NCBI GenBank assembly: GCA_028819075.1
Contig: JAPPMM010000019.1
Location: 114,440-178,439, forward strand
Reading direction: 5' to 3'
Origin: Gammaproteobacteria bacterium
GTDB taxonomy: Bacteria; Gemmatimonadota; Gemmatimonadetes; Longimicrobiales; Gaopeijiaceae
DNA: 64,000 bases
Part shown: positions 18,117 to 27,000 of the stretch, piece after piece
Numbering within the stretch: the first letter of the stretch is position 1
Layout: each line of letters begins with the position of its first letter
Notes under the pieces: generated by a model
What the model was told of the DNA's origin: nothing
What the model saw: the letters and a program-made list of their open reading frames with translations, nothing else
Databases searched by the model: none
Program-made: the position numbers and the translations under genes

Positions 18117-19835
18117 CTACTCGCGGGATGATCCCCGCTGCCGCAGCCACGGCTTGCGCGCAAAGTAGCCGTTGGCTTCCTCGGCCACCTTGGGCGCAAG
18201 CATGAAGAGCGCGATCAGGTTGGGAACGATGACGATCGCCAGGAAGATGTCGCCCAGGTTCCAGATCACCGTCAGGGGCAGCACCGCGCCGACGAAGTGC
18301 ATGATGACGAAGACCAGCTTGTACGGCAGGACGGCGTTCGCCCCCAGCAGGTAGTACGCACAGCGGTCGCCATAGTAGCTCCACGCGATCGCCGTCGATA
18401 TCGCAAACAGGAGCACCGAGAAAACAACGATCATGTGGCCCCAGTCGCCCAGCGCGCTCAATCCTCGGCGGAAGCCTTCCATGGTCAGGGGCGCGCCGCT
18501 CTCGAAGGCTTCCCCGTGGAGGGACTCGTAGGTCTGGCCATCGTCTGTCCGGGCAAGGCCTTCGTCCGGCAGGACGGTTCCGGTGAAGGGTGTGGTATGC
18601 GCTTCGTCCACATACAGCATGTCGACGTACGCGTCGTGCCACGCGATGTGCACGCCGCCCGGATCCGCGGGCACTCCGTTCTCGAAGCGGATTTCGGCCG
18701 GAGCGTCCGCGCCCTCGTTGTTGCCCATGGCATCCACGGTGACATACCCCAGGTCGCCGCCCCCCAGGGTGACTTCCGTGGGGATGCGGGCGTTCCATAC
18801 GCCGGTGGTGATGATCACGAGTCCCGTCATCGAGCAGATCACGATCGTGTCGATGAAGGGCTCGAGCAGCGCGACGACGCCCTCCGACACCGGCTCGTCG
18901 GTCTTGGCCGCGGCGTGCGCGATGGGCGCCGAGCCCTGGCCTGCCTCGTTGGAGAAGAGGCCGCGGCGGACACCCCACATCAGCGTCACGAGGAAGGCGC
19001 CCACGCCGGTCCCGGCCACGCCCGCGGTGGGATTGAAGGCCTCGCGGAAGATGAGACCGAGTGCGGGAACGATGTCGGCCGCGTTGAAGAGCAGGATGAC
19101 CAGCGCGCCCAGGCAGTAGACCGCGGCCATGACCGGCGCCAGGATTCCGGTAACCCGTCCGATCCGGGTAATCCCTCCAAGGATGACCAGTGCGACCACT
19201 CCGGAGGTAACCAGACCGCTCACCGTGGCAGGGATGCCGAAGATGGTGCGCATCGAATCCGAGACCGTGTTGGCCTGAATCGCGTTGCCGGTGAGGAAGG
19301 CGGTCAGCCCCAGCATGATGGCGAAGAAGACGGCCATCCACTTCCAGCGCGCTCCCAGCCCACGCTCGATATAGTACATGGGACCGCCGCTTACCGTCCC
19401 CTCCCACTTGTGGGCGTCGTGATCGGGCGCCTCGACCTGACGATACTTCTGGGCGAGCGTCACCTCGGTGAACTTGGTGGCCATGCCGAGGGCGGCCGTG
19501 ACCCACATCCAGAAGAGCGCACCCGGGCCTCCCCAGTGAATCGCGATCGCCACGCCGGCGATGTTGCCAATGCCGACGGTTGCGGACAGCGCCGTGGTCA
19601 GCGCCTGGAAATGCGAGACGTCGCCCGGCTCGTCAGGATCGTCGTACTTGCCCGAGGTGACGGCGAACCCGTGGCCCAGCCTGCGAACCTGCACGAACCC
19701 GAGCCGCAGTGTGAGGAAGACGCCCACGCCAAGGAGCAGGATCACCATGAAGGGAACCGTCTCGTCGCCGACCGAGATGCCCAGCTCCACGATGTAGCGG
19801 TTCCCCAGGTCGGATAGTGTCTGAAAGAGTTCCAC
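18117..19835 (-). CDS. Alanine/glycine:cation symporter with a loop insertion
   Basis: AGCS-family sodium-coupled amino-acid transporter (572 aa). Family blocks: TALSATVGIGNIAGVA, GGPGALFWMWVTAALGMATKFTEV, GGPMYYIERGLG, GLFSNEAGQGSAPIAHAAAKT, and the C-terminal YYGDRCAYYLLG. Between TM segments (about residues 350-455) lies roughly 100 polar residues rich in D/E/G, where the family usually has a loop of about 20. This is likely an extracytoplasmic domain. It is longer than typical AGCS proteins (450-500 aa). The product would take up alanine or glycine with sodium. Confidence 0.9.
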   Translation of the reverse strand: MELFQTLSDLGNRYIVELGISVGDETVPFMVILLLGVGVFLTLRLGFVQVRRLGHGFAVTSGKYDDPDEPGDVSHFQALTTALSATVGIGNIAGVAIAIHWGGPGALFWMWVTAALGMATKFTEVTLAQKYRQVEAPDHDAHKWEGTVSGGPMYYIERGLGARWKWMAVFFAIMLGLTAFLTGNAIQANTVSDSMRTIFGIPATVSGLVTSGVVALVILGGITRIGRVTGILAPVMAAVYCLGALVILLFNAADIVPALGLIFREAFNPTAGVAGTGVGAFLVTLMWGVRRGLFSNEAGQGSAPIAHAAAKTDEPVSEGVVALLEPFIDTIVICSMTGLVIITTGVWNARIPTEVTLGGGDLGYVTVDAMGNNEGADAPAEIRFENGVPADPGGVHIAWHDAYVDMLYVDEAHTTPFTGTVLPDEGLARTDDGQTYESLHGEAFESGAPLTMEGFRRGLSALGDWGHMIVVFSVLLFAISTAIAWSYYGDRCAYYLLGANAVLPYKLVFVIMHFVGAVLPLTVIWNLGDIFLAIVIVPNLIALFMLAPKVAEEANGYFARKPWLRQRGSSRE

Positions 19836-20011
19836 GGAGGCTCCTCGGCTGCGGGGCGGATCGGGTGTCGGAATCGGGAAGGATGCCCCGCGAGCGGACC
19901 GTGGTCAACATGAGCCGATCCCGGGATGGGCTCAGTGGCGTGCGTCGCGTCCCGCGGGGAACCGCGCGGAGGACCGGCCGAAAGACGCTCGGTGGATCGG
20001 GCCGACCCGGG

Positions 20012-20923
20012 TCAAGGCAACGGCCGCGCGAGCGCTTCCCCGAGGCGGATTTCCCTCGCGGCGGTCAGGCCGGGCACCCATTCATGGCTGTCGCGCTCGA
20101 GCAGCATGACCACGCACGACCCCAGGTGGAAGGCCATGATTTCCTCCCCGCGCGCGATGGTGAGTGCGGGCTCGTAGGTCCGGTGGCGCCCGGACGGCGG
20201 GCGGCGGTTGGTGACCCAGCCGCCCTCCCCCCCACCCCACCCGGGATCGAACGCGGTGGAGATGCGCCCGACGTTGTACGCCCCGACCGCCACCAGCGCG
20301 ATCCGCCCGGCACCCCCCGCGAGCGAGCAAACGACGCGCTCGTTGGTCGCGAGCAGATCCGGGATCTCGGCCACCGCGGCGGCATTCACCGGGAAGAGCC
20401 CACCCGGGACGTACGTGGCCGTGCACAGCCGACCCGCCACCGGGGCGTGGATGCGGTGATAGTGCCTGGGGGCGAGGTAGATGGTCGCATACAGCCCGCC
20501 ATGGAAGCGGGCCGCGGCATCCTCGCCGGCCAGCAGGGCGGCCGCAGTGTAGCGGCGACCCTTCGCCTGCACGAGCTGGCCGTCCTCCACCGTGCCGAGC
20601 CGGGTGAGCACGCCGTCCACCGGCGACGTCACCAGCGAAGCATCCGACGGCCACTGCCGGGCGCCGGACGCGAGCCGCCGCACGAAGAACGCGTTCAGGC
20701 TGGCGTAGTCGGCAGGCGCCTGCCCGGCTTCGTCCATCCGTGCGCCAACCATGCGCGCGAAGCCTCCGATCAGGGGCGCCCGCAGTGGGCGGGGGATTAC
20801 CGCGTCCGCAAGCCGGCCGAAGCCGCGGCTGGCGACCGCCCTCGGAAGCCGCGACAGGAGCGCGAGCAGGAGGCGCCCGCCCCACGAGGCCCGTGGCCGT
20901 CCTTCCCGTGCTGAGTTCTCCAC
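20012..20923 (-). CDS. psd: Phosphatidylserine decarboxylase
   Basis: Makes phosphatidylethanolamine from phosphatidylserine (303 aa). Autoprocessing triad: D103 (TSPVDG), H159 (YHRIHAP) and S269 in AFHLGSC. The self-cleavage motif reads LGSC where LGST is usual. The cleaved Gly-Ser bond and the pyruvoyl-forming Ser are retained, so activity is expected. Start 9 bases after pilC suggests co-transcription with the pilus genes. No phosphatidylserine synthase gene lies nearby. Confidence 0.9.
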   Translation of the reverse strand: MENSAREGRPRASWGGRLLLALLSRLPRAVASRGFGRLADAVIPRPLRAPLIGGFARMVGARMDEAGQAPADYASLNAFFVRRLASGARQWPSDASLVTSPVDGVLTRLGTVEDGQLVQAKGRRYTAAALLAGEDAAARFHGGLYATIYLAPRHYHRIHAPVAGRLCTATYVPGGLFPVNAAAVAEIPDLLATNERVVCSLAGGAGRIALVAVGAYNVGRISTAFDPGWGGGEGGWVTNRRPPSGRHRTYEPALTIARGEEIMAFHLGSCVVMLLERDSHEWVPGLTAAREIRLGEALARPLP

Positions 20924-20932
20924 TCGCCCCCT

Positions 20933-22081
20933 TCACCCCACGACGTTGATCATGTCGAAGATGGGAAGGTACATGGACACGATCATTCCACCCACCACGA
21001 CGCCCAGGACGGTGGCCATCGCCGGCTCGAATGCCGCCAGCAGGGCCTCTATCGAGCGCCCGGTCTCATCGTCGTAGAAGTCGGCGATCTTCGCCAACAT
21101 CTCGTCCAGACCGCCGGTCTGCTCGCCGACGTGGATCATCTGCAGCACCATGGGCGGGAAGATCCCGGATGCCCGGAGAGGCTCGGCGATGGTGTTCCCC
21201 CCCGCGATCGATCTCCGGGAGTTCATGACGGCGTCGTGCACCACGCGGTTGCCCGTGCTCGCGGCGGTGATTTCCAGCGCCTCCAGAATCGCCACGCCGG
21301 AGGCCACCAGGGTGCCCAGCGTGCGGGCGAATCGGACCATTGCCATCTTCAGGCACAGCGGGCCGACCACCGGGGAAGCCAGCAGCAGGCGGTCCAGAAC
21401 CAGGCGGGCGCGAGGGGTGGCGCGGGCGCGCCCCAACCCGACCCACGCGCCCGCGGTGAAGAGAGGTGGAAGCCACCAGAATGCCCGCAGGCTCTCGGAA
21501 AGACCGATGACCAGCCGGGTGGGTAGCGGCAAGGGCAGATCCGATGCCGCGAACATCTCCTGAAAGGTCGGGATCACGAACTCGAGCAGGACCAGCAGGG
21601 CACAGGCGGCCACCACCACCACCACCGCCGGGTAGATCAGGGCGCCGCGCACCTTGCGCGAGAGACGGTCGGTTCGTTCGAGCGAGTCGGCCAGGCGCGC
21701 CAGCACTGTATCCAGCACGCCCCCCGCCTCCCCCGCGGCGACCATGCTGACGAACAGTTGACTGAATACCGCCGGATGCTCACCGAGCGCTCCCGCAAGG
21801 GTCCGGCCCGCCTCGATGTCGTGACGCACGTCGCCCACCACCGCCGCCAGCCTCGCGTTGCCGGCCTGCTCCGCGAGCACCCCCAGACTGGGCGCCAGGG
21901 GCAGGCCGGACTGGATCATGGTGGCGAACTGGCGCGCGAACACCGCGATGTCGCGCGACGGTACGCGGCCTCGGAACGGTGAACGGATCCGCCGCCACAT
22001 CGCTCCGGCACCCGGGCGCCGTTGCGAGAGGGAGACCGCTCGGGATCTGCCCGCCCGCTCAAACGCCGGGAGTTCTCCCAC
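20933..22081 (-). CDS. pilC: Type IV pilus inner-membrane platform protein PilC
   Basis: GspF/PilC family (382 aa) that forms the assembly platform and interacts with the pilus motors. Two GspF domains: the first about 43-165 (FARQFATMIQSGLPL, GEAGGVLDTVLARLADSLER) and the second about 245-370 (RFARTLGTLVASGVAILEALE, HVGEQTGGLDEMLAKIADFYDDE). Each is followed by hydrophobic helices. The C-terminus MYLPIFDMINVV is typical. The N-terminal 30 residues vary and a later start is possible. Confidence 0.93.
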   Translation of the reverse strand: MGELPAFERAGRSRAVSLSQRRPGAGAMWRRIRSPFRGRVPSRDIAVFARQFATMIQSGLPLAPSLGVLAEQAGNARLAAVVGDVRHDIEAGRTLAGALGEHPAVFSQLFVSMVAAGEAGGVLDTVLARLADSLERTDRLSRKVRGALIYPAVVVVVAACALLVLLEFVIPTFQEMFAASDLPLPLPTRLVIGLSESLRAFWWLPPLFTAGAWVGLGRARATPRARLVLDRLLLASPVVGPLCLKMAMVRFARTLGTLVASGVAILEALEITAASTGNRVVHDAVMNSRRSIAGGNTIAEPLRASGIFPPMVLQMIHVGEQTGGLDEMLAKIADFYDDETGRSIEALLAAFEPAMATVLGVVVGGMIVSMYLPIFDMINVVG

Positions 22082-22087
22082 GGGCCG

Positions 22088-23227
22088 CTAGGAGAGCCGC
22101 GGGTCGCCGAGCGACCGGAGCAGCTCCGCGGGATCCGGGGAACACCTCGTCGCGGCCTCCGTGGACACCTCTCCGCGCATGCGGAGCTGGCGCAGTGCAT
22201 CGTTCATGGTCTGCATGCCGTGCTTTCTCCCCGCCTGCATCATCGAGGGAATCTGGTGGACCTTGCGGTCGCGGATGGCGGCGCGCACCGCCGGTGTGCA
22301 GATGAGCACCTCGCACGCCGCAACGCGCCCGCGCCCACGCGCCCGCTGCAGCAGGTTCTGGGTCACCACCCCCTCCAGCACCAGGGCCAACTGGGCACGC
22401 ACCTGCGCCTGCCGTCCCGACGCGAAGACGTCGATGATGCGGTGCACCGAGGCCGCGGCCGAATTGGTGTGCAGCGTCGCCAGCACCAGGTGCCCGGTTT
22501 CCGCAATGGTCAGCGCCGCCGAGATGGTCTCGGGATCCCGCATCTCGCCGATGAGGATGACATCCGGATCCTGCCGGGTCGCCGACTTCAGAGCGGCCGC
22601 GAAGCTCATCGTGTCGGAACCCACCTCGCGCTGGCTTACGACGCAGCCCCTGGACGGATGAACGAACTCCACCGGGTCTTCGATGGTGACGATATGGCCC
22701 TTCCGGGTCTCGTTGATCCGGCTGAGCATGGCGGCCAGGGTCGTCGACTTCCCGGAACCGGTAGGCCCGGTGACCAGCACGAGGCCGTGGGGCCGCTCCA
22801 CCAGGCGGCGCACCACGCCCGGAAGGCGCAGGTCCTCCAGCCTGGGGATCTCGTGGGGGATTCTGCGCAAGGCCATGGCCGGCTGGCCCCGCTGGCGATG
22901 GCAACTGCAGCGAAAGCGCGCGATGTCCGGCAGATTGAATGCGAAATCGACCTCGCCCCCCGCTGCAAGCTGCTCTCTCCGAGCCTGCGTGAGCACCGAA
23001 TCCACCAGCTCCGCCGCCTCTTGCGGACCAAGCGCGCCGCCGCGGCGCGCGTCGGCAAGCTCGCCATCGATGCGAAGCCTGGGCGGGATTCCGGCCGTGA
23101 CGTGCAGGTCGGAAGCGTCCCTTTCCACCATCTCCGCCAGCAGCGCACGCAGCGTGGGCGGGAAGCCGCGCCCGTCCTCAAACGGGTCCGAGGCGGGTAC
23201 CGGTAAGGCCGCAGTCGTGTCCGTCAT
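22088..23227 (-). CDS. pilT: Pilus retraction ATPase PilT
   Basis: Hexameric AAA-like motor (379 aa) that depolymerises the pilus for twitching or DNA uptake. Walker A GPTGSGKST at 154-162, Asp box (TIEDPVE), Walker B (DPDVILIGEMRDPET), His box (HLVLATLHTNSA) and a C-terminal region ending with the AIRNLIRE-like AVRAAIRDRKVHQIPSMMQ that marks PilT rather than PilB. ATG overlaps the comEA-like stop by 4 bases. No PilB extension ATPase is found in the window. Confidence 0.94.
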   Translation of the reverse strand: MTDTTAALPVPASDPFEDGRGFPPTLRALLAEMVERDASDLHVTAGIPPRLRIDGELADARRGGALGPQEAAELVDSVLTQARREQLAAGGEVDFAFNLPDIARFRCSCHRQRGQPAMALRRIPHEIPRLEDLRLPGVVRRLVERPHGLVLVTGPTGSGKSTTLAAMLSRINETRKGHIVTIEDPVEFVHPSRGCVVSQREVGSDTMSFAAALKSATRQDPDVILIGEMRDPETISAALTIAETGHLVLATLHTNSAAASVHRIIDVFASGRQAQVRAQLALVLEGVVTQNLLQRARGRGRVAACEVLICTPAVRAAIRDRKVHQIPSMMQAGRKHGMQTMNDALRQLRMRGEVSTEAATRCSPDPAELLRSLGDPRLS

Positions 23228-23904
23228 TGTCGCACGAAGAAGCGGCCGCGCATGGATTCGAGCGTTGCCGGCCCGATCCCGCGCACCTCGATCAGGTCTT
23301 CCACCCGCCCGAAACCACCCACTTCGTCACGGCGCGCGATGATTCGCGCCGCGAGCGCGGGACCGATGCCACGCACCTGCTCGAGCTCCTCGGAGGTGGC
23401 ACGGTTGAGGTCGATGGCGGGCGCCACCTGATGGTTCGCAGACGAAGCGGCGTTCCGGACCGGCCGCGGCTTTGCCGTGACCACCCCGCGCACGCGCCTT
23501 CCTCCACCGCCCGCCTCCAGAGTCAGGTGCGGCGCGAGCCGCTCGATCGTCGCCGGCCCGATGCCGCGCACCCGCGTGAGCGCCCCGACATCCCCGAAGG
23601 GACCCTCCGCGCTCCGTGATTCCACGATTGCCCGGGCCGCCGCCGGCCCGATGCCGGGCAGCCGGTCGAGCTCCTCTTCGCTCGCCGTGTTCGGGTCCAG
23701 GCGCTCACCCTGGGCAAGCGGGGCCGACCGCCGCTCCTGCTCGTCGACCATCTCGCGCGAATCCGCGGCCAGCGCGTCGGCCGAAACGGTGTCGGCCTCG
23801 AGGGCGAGGGGAGGCCGCACCGCTTCCAGCCCCGCCCGCGCGGCGCCCGCCAGAAAGAGGACGCCGGCCGTGATCGCCAGGGTGCGTGATTCGTCGCGTG
23901 TCAT
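23224..23904 (-). CDS. ComEA-like double helix-hairpin-helix protein
   Basis: 226 aa with one N-terminal hydrophobic helix (about 9-24) anchoring it to the membrane, and two ComEA-type helix-hairpin-helix units. The first is about 70-128 (LDPNTASEEELDRLPGIGPA and LTRVRGIGPATIERL); the second about 163-222 (DLNRATSEELEQVRGIGPAL and LIEVRGIGPATLESM). Most ComEA proteins have one such unit. Predicted to bind incoming DNA in the periplasm during natural transformation. It heads the operon comEA-pilT-pilC-psd. Confidence 0.8.
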   Translation of the reverse strand: MTRDESRTLAITAGVLFLAGAARAGLEAVRPPLALEADTVSADALAADSREMVDEQERRSAPLAQGERLDPNTASEEELDRLPGIGPAAARAIVESRSAEGPFGDVGALTRVRGIGPATIERLAPHLTLEAGGGGRRVRGVVTAKPRPVRNAASSANHQVAPAIDLNRATSEELEQVRGIGPALAARIIARRDEVGGFGRVEDLIEVRGIGPATLESMRGRFFVRQ

Positions 23905-24029
23905 GATACGACGATCATTCCACGGCGGGGGCGAAGGAATGGCGGTTTGGGACCTTCTTTCCTCGAACGCGCGTCACCCGTTCCGGGAGCGGATCGCCGA
24001 ATGCAGCCGCAGGCCCGCTGCGGCCATCC

Positions 24030-27000
24030 TCAGGGAAGTCCCGCGAAGGCTCCCGCGTTGTACACGAACTGGCCCCAGAGGCCGATCTGGAACTGGGTCG
24101 AACCCAGCCGCTGGCCGATGTTCGACTGGCGGTTGGTGTAGCTGGCCTGAAAGCCGACCTGCAGCTCGGAAACGACGGTGTCCAGCGTGAGGTTGAAGGT
24201 GGCGTTGCTCTGGTCCACGAAGGGCACGCACTCGTCGTTGCCGGAGGTGATGCGACAGTCGCTCTGCCCCGCCTGATTGTAGCGCAGAGAAGCCTGGATC
24301 GGCCGTTCCAGCCGCGCTCCCAGTTCGCCCGGAGGCGTGAAGCTGCCGCTCATGGTGAAGACGTGGGTGTTTCGGCGACGGCGGGTGTCGCCCGTGGGAT
24401 CGGTGCCTTCGCCGCGGGTCATGGTGGTCCGGTAGCTGGCCGAAAAGCCGCCTCCCCAGCGCACCGACACGTCGAGCGGGATGGTTGCGTCCTCCTGCAG
24501 CCGCTGCTGCTGGGTTCCCGTGCCGAAGGAGAGTCGGCGGGTGTCGACCCGGTATCCCGAGTTCACGGTGAGGCGCTCGACCACCGGCTGCATGAACGAC
24601 GGCAACGGAATCGACGACGCCCTCAGGACGATGTTGGGCCAGCTGCGGGTATTCGCCGCGCGGTCGCTGCGCGTGTCGAAGGTGGCGATGTCGGTGACCG
24701 AGTAGTCCACGCTCGCGGTGATTCCCGGCAGGAGCGTGACCCCCGAACCCGTGGCCCAGCCGTTCCGGTCCACGAGCGTGGCCGCGGTGGCCCCGTCCAC
24801 CACCCGGAAGCCGTCAAGATCGCTCAGCCCGAACTGATACCGCACATCCGGGTCCAGCACCTCGCGGTTGAAGCGCGAGGTGAGGCCGTCCTGCCAGTTG
24901 ACCGTAATGGGCGAGAGCGCGCCGGCGAGACGGCGCATCGTCCCCTGGGGCGCAGCGTCGGACACGCCCGGCCTGGGCGGGCCGCCCCGGGCGAGCGTCC
25001 CCGGGTCGAAGATGACGGAAGCGCTCGCGCTCCGCTGTCCGCCCACGTTGCGCTGGAGGTCGCGCAGCGTGTCCGCCTCCGCCACCTGGCGCCGCACGAG
25101 GGTGGCGTTGCGGTCGGAACTGTAGGTGGTCGTCCAGGTCAGCGTCCACTGCAGCCAGTCGGCGGGTCGGGGTCCCCAGCGCATGTTGGTGCGAACCCGG
25201 CGATTGGTCTCCCAGCCCAGATCGATGCCCCCCGGTGACCACCGCTCCCGCGCCAGCAGCGGCCGCACCGCCGGATCCCTGACCGCGAGTTCCGGAGCCA
25301 GCAGATCGCGGGTGGAAGTGAAGTCGGTGGTCGCGGTCACGGACTGAAAAGGCCGAAAGATGATGCGCGCATCCGTATCCACGCCTCTCCGGGGAGACCG
25401 GGTGCGGGTCGCGGCGGAGTCGCCGGGCAGGCGCAGGATCTGCTCGTAGCGATAGGTCTGGTTGCGCTGGTTGGCGTAGGATGCCCCGAACCCGATCCGC
25501 TCCGGGCTCCAGCGCAGACGGCTCGCCAGCACCCGCTCCTCCAGCGATTCCGGAAGCAGGGCACGCACCACACCACCCAGAAAGCCCGGAACCACCGGCA
25601 GGGTGCGCGGCTCCAGCGCCCGGTCGTAGCCCACCCGCGCGTCCACCACCCGCGAATCCGAGTCCGAGGTGGCGGTCGCCGACTGCGACGACGAGTACCC
25701 GGCGCGCGCGCTCAGCCCGTCCAGGAAGATCGCCGCCAGCGGGTTGCTGGAGGGCGTCCGTTTGCGGAACGACAGCCCGACGCGGGTTCGGTCGAAGGCG
25801 ACCTTGCGCAGCCCCTCGAGCCGGTCGGCGCGGATATCGCTCCTCAGCAGGAAGGTGGGATCCTGGCCGGAGGTGGTATGCGAAACGGTCAGCGGCAGCT
25901 CGATTCCCCAGGACGCGGGGGTGAAGCGGCTCAGCTGCAGCGTCGAGTTCGCCGTCCACTGCTGGTCGCGCTGGTAGCTGGGATCGCCTTCCAACTGGCG
26001 GAACAGGGCGCCCCGGTCGGAGACCGAGATGCGCGTGGTCATGAAGTCGGACGCGTTCAGGTCCACGTTCAGGTGGCTGGCAAGTCCGCGGTCGGTGACG
26101 GCCCTGGAGAGACGGAAATCATTGATCCACACTTCGCCGTCGTCGGGGAAGTCGCCCTCGTTCCAGACGCCCAGCGACAGCTCGCGCACCTGCGAGAGAT
26201 TGGGGGCGCGCGCCCGGCCCTGAAGCACCACCGCGTAGGTCGAGTCGGCGCTCCAGACCACCAGCGCCGGCGCGCCCGCGGTCGGCGGATCCTCGATGAG
26301 CCGCTGCTCCGCCTCGCTGCGCAATTCGAGCCAGCGGTCGAAGTCCACCAGAACCTCCGGGAGCCAGTCCTCGGCCCGGGTTCCGTCGGGATCCACAGCC
26401 GGTTCCAGCGGTGTGCGGTAGAGATAGAAGTTGTCCTCGTCGCTCCCGACCTTCAGGAAGAAATACACAGGACGGCCCATCCCCCAGTCGCCTCGGCGCG
26501 CCAGTGCCCAGATGCGCGCCTGCCTGTAGGTGAGGAAGTTCCTGGGACGCTGGGGAAAGCGGTGATAGACCTCCGCCCTCTCCCCGGGGGGAAGCCCCCT
26601 GTAGGTGATGCCGAGCGCCTTCTCGCTGAACTCCACGCCCTGCGCCCCCAAGGCGCTGACGGGATCGTCGAGCTGTTCCACGACGCCGGGCGGCGGATGG
26701 TAGGCGGCACCCACCTCCACCGCGCCCACCGGGCTCACCTCGATGGCGCCTCCCGTCCCCGGGTCATCGCCGGTCATTCCGGTGAGCACCCCCTCGCCCG
26801 CGCGCTTCACCCAGCGCGAGCCCACCAGGCGCATGCGCGCCAGCACGGCCGCGCCGTCGCCGTTGCCGGTGATCGTGAGACGCAGGTGCTTGACGGCGCG
26901 AAAATCGCCGTCGGTGAAGATCCCGCCGGGATTGATCGCCTGCGGCCCGCGCAGCGGAATCCGGTAAAGGCGGAACTGGGTTCCGGTCTCGATGGTGTCG

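Noticed and set aside
17215..19506. 763-codon minus-strand frame opposite dinB and out of frame with the AGCS symporter
   Set aside because: Antisense of dinB motifs and in the wrong frame of the symporter; Arg-rich and motif-free.
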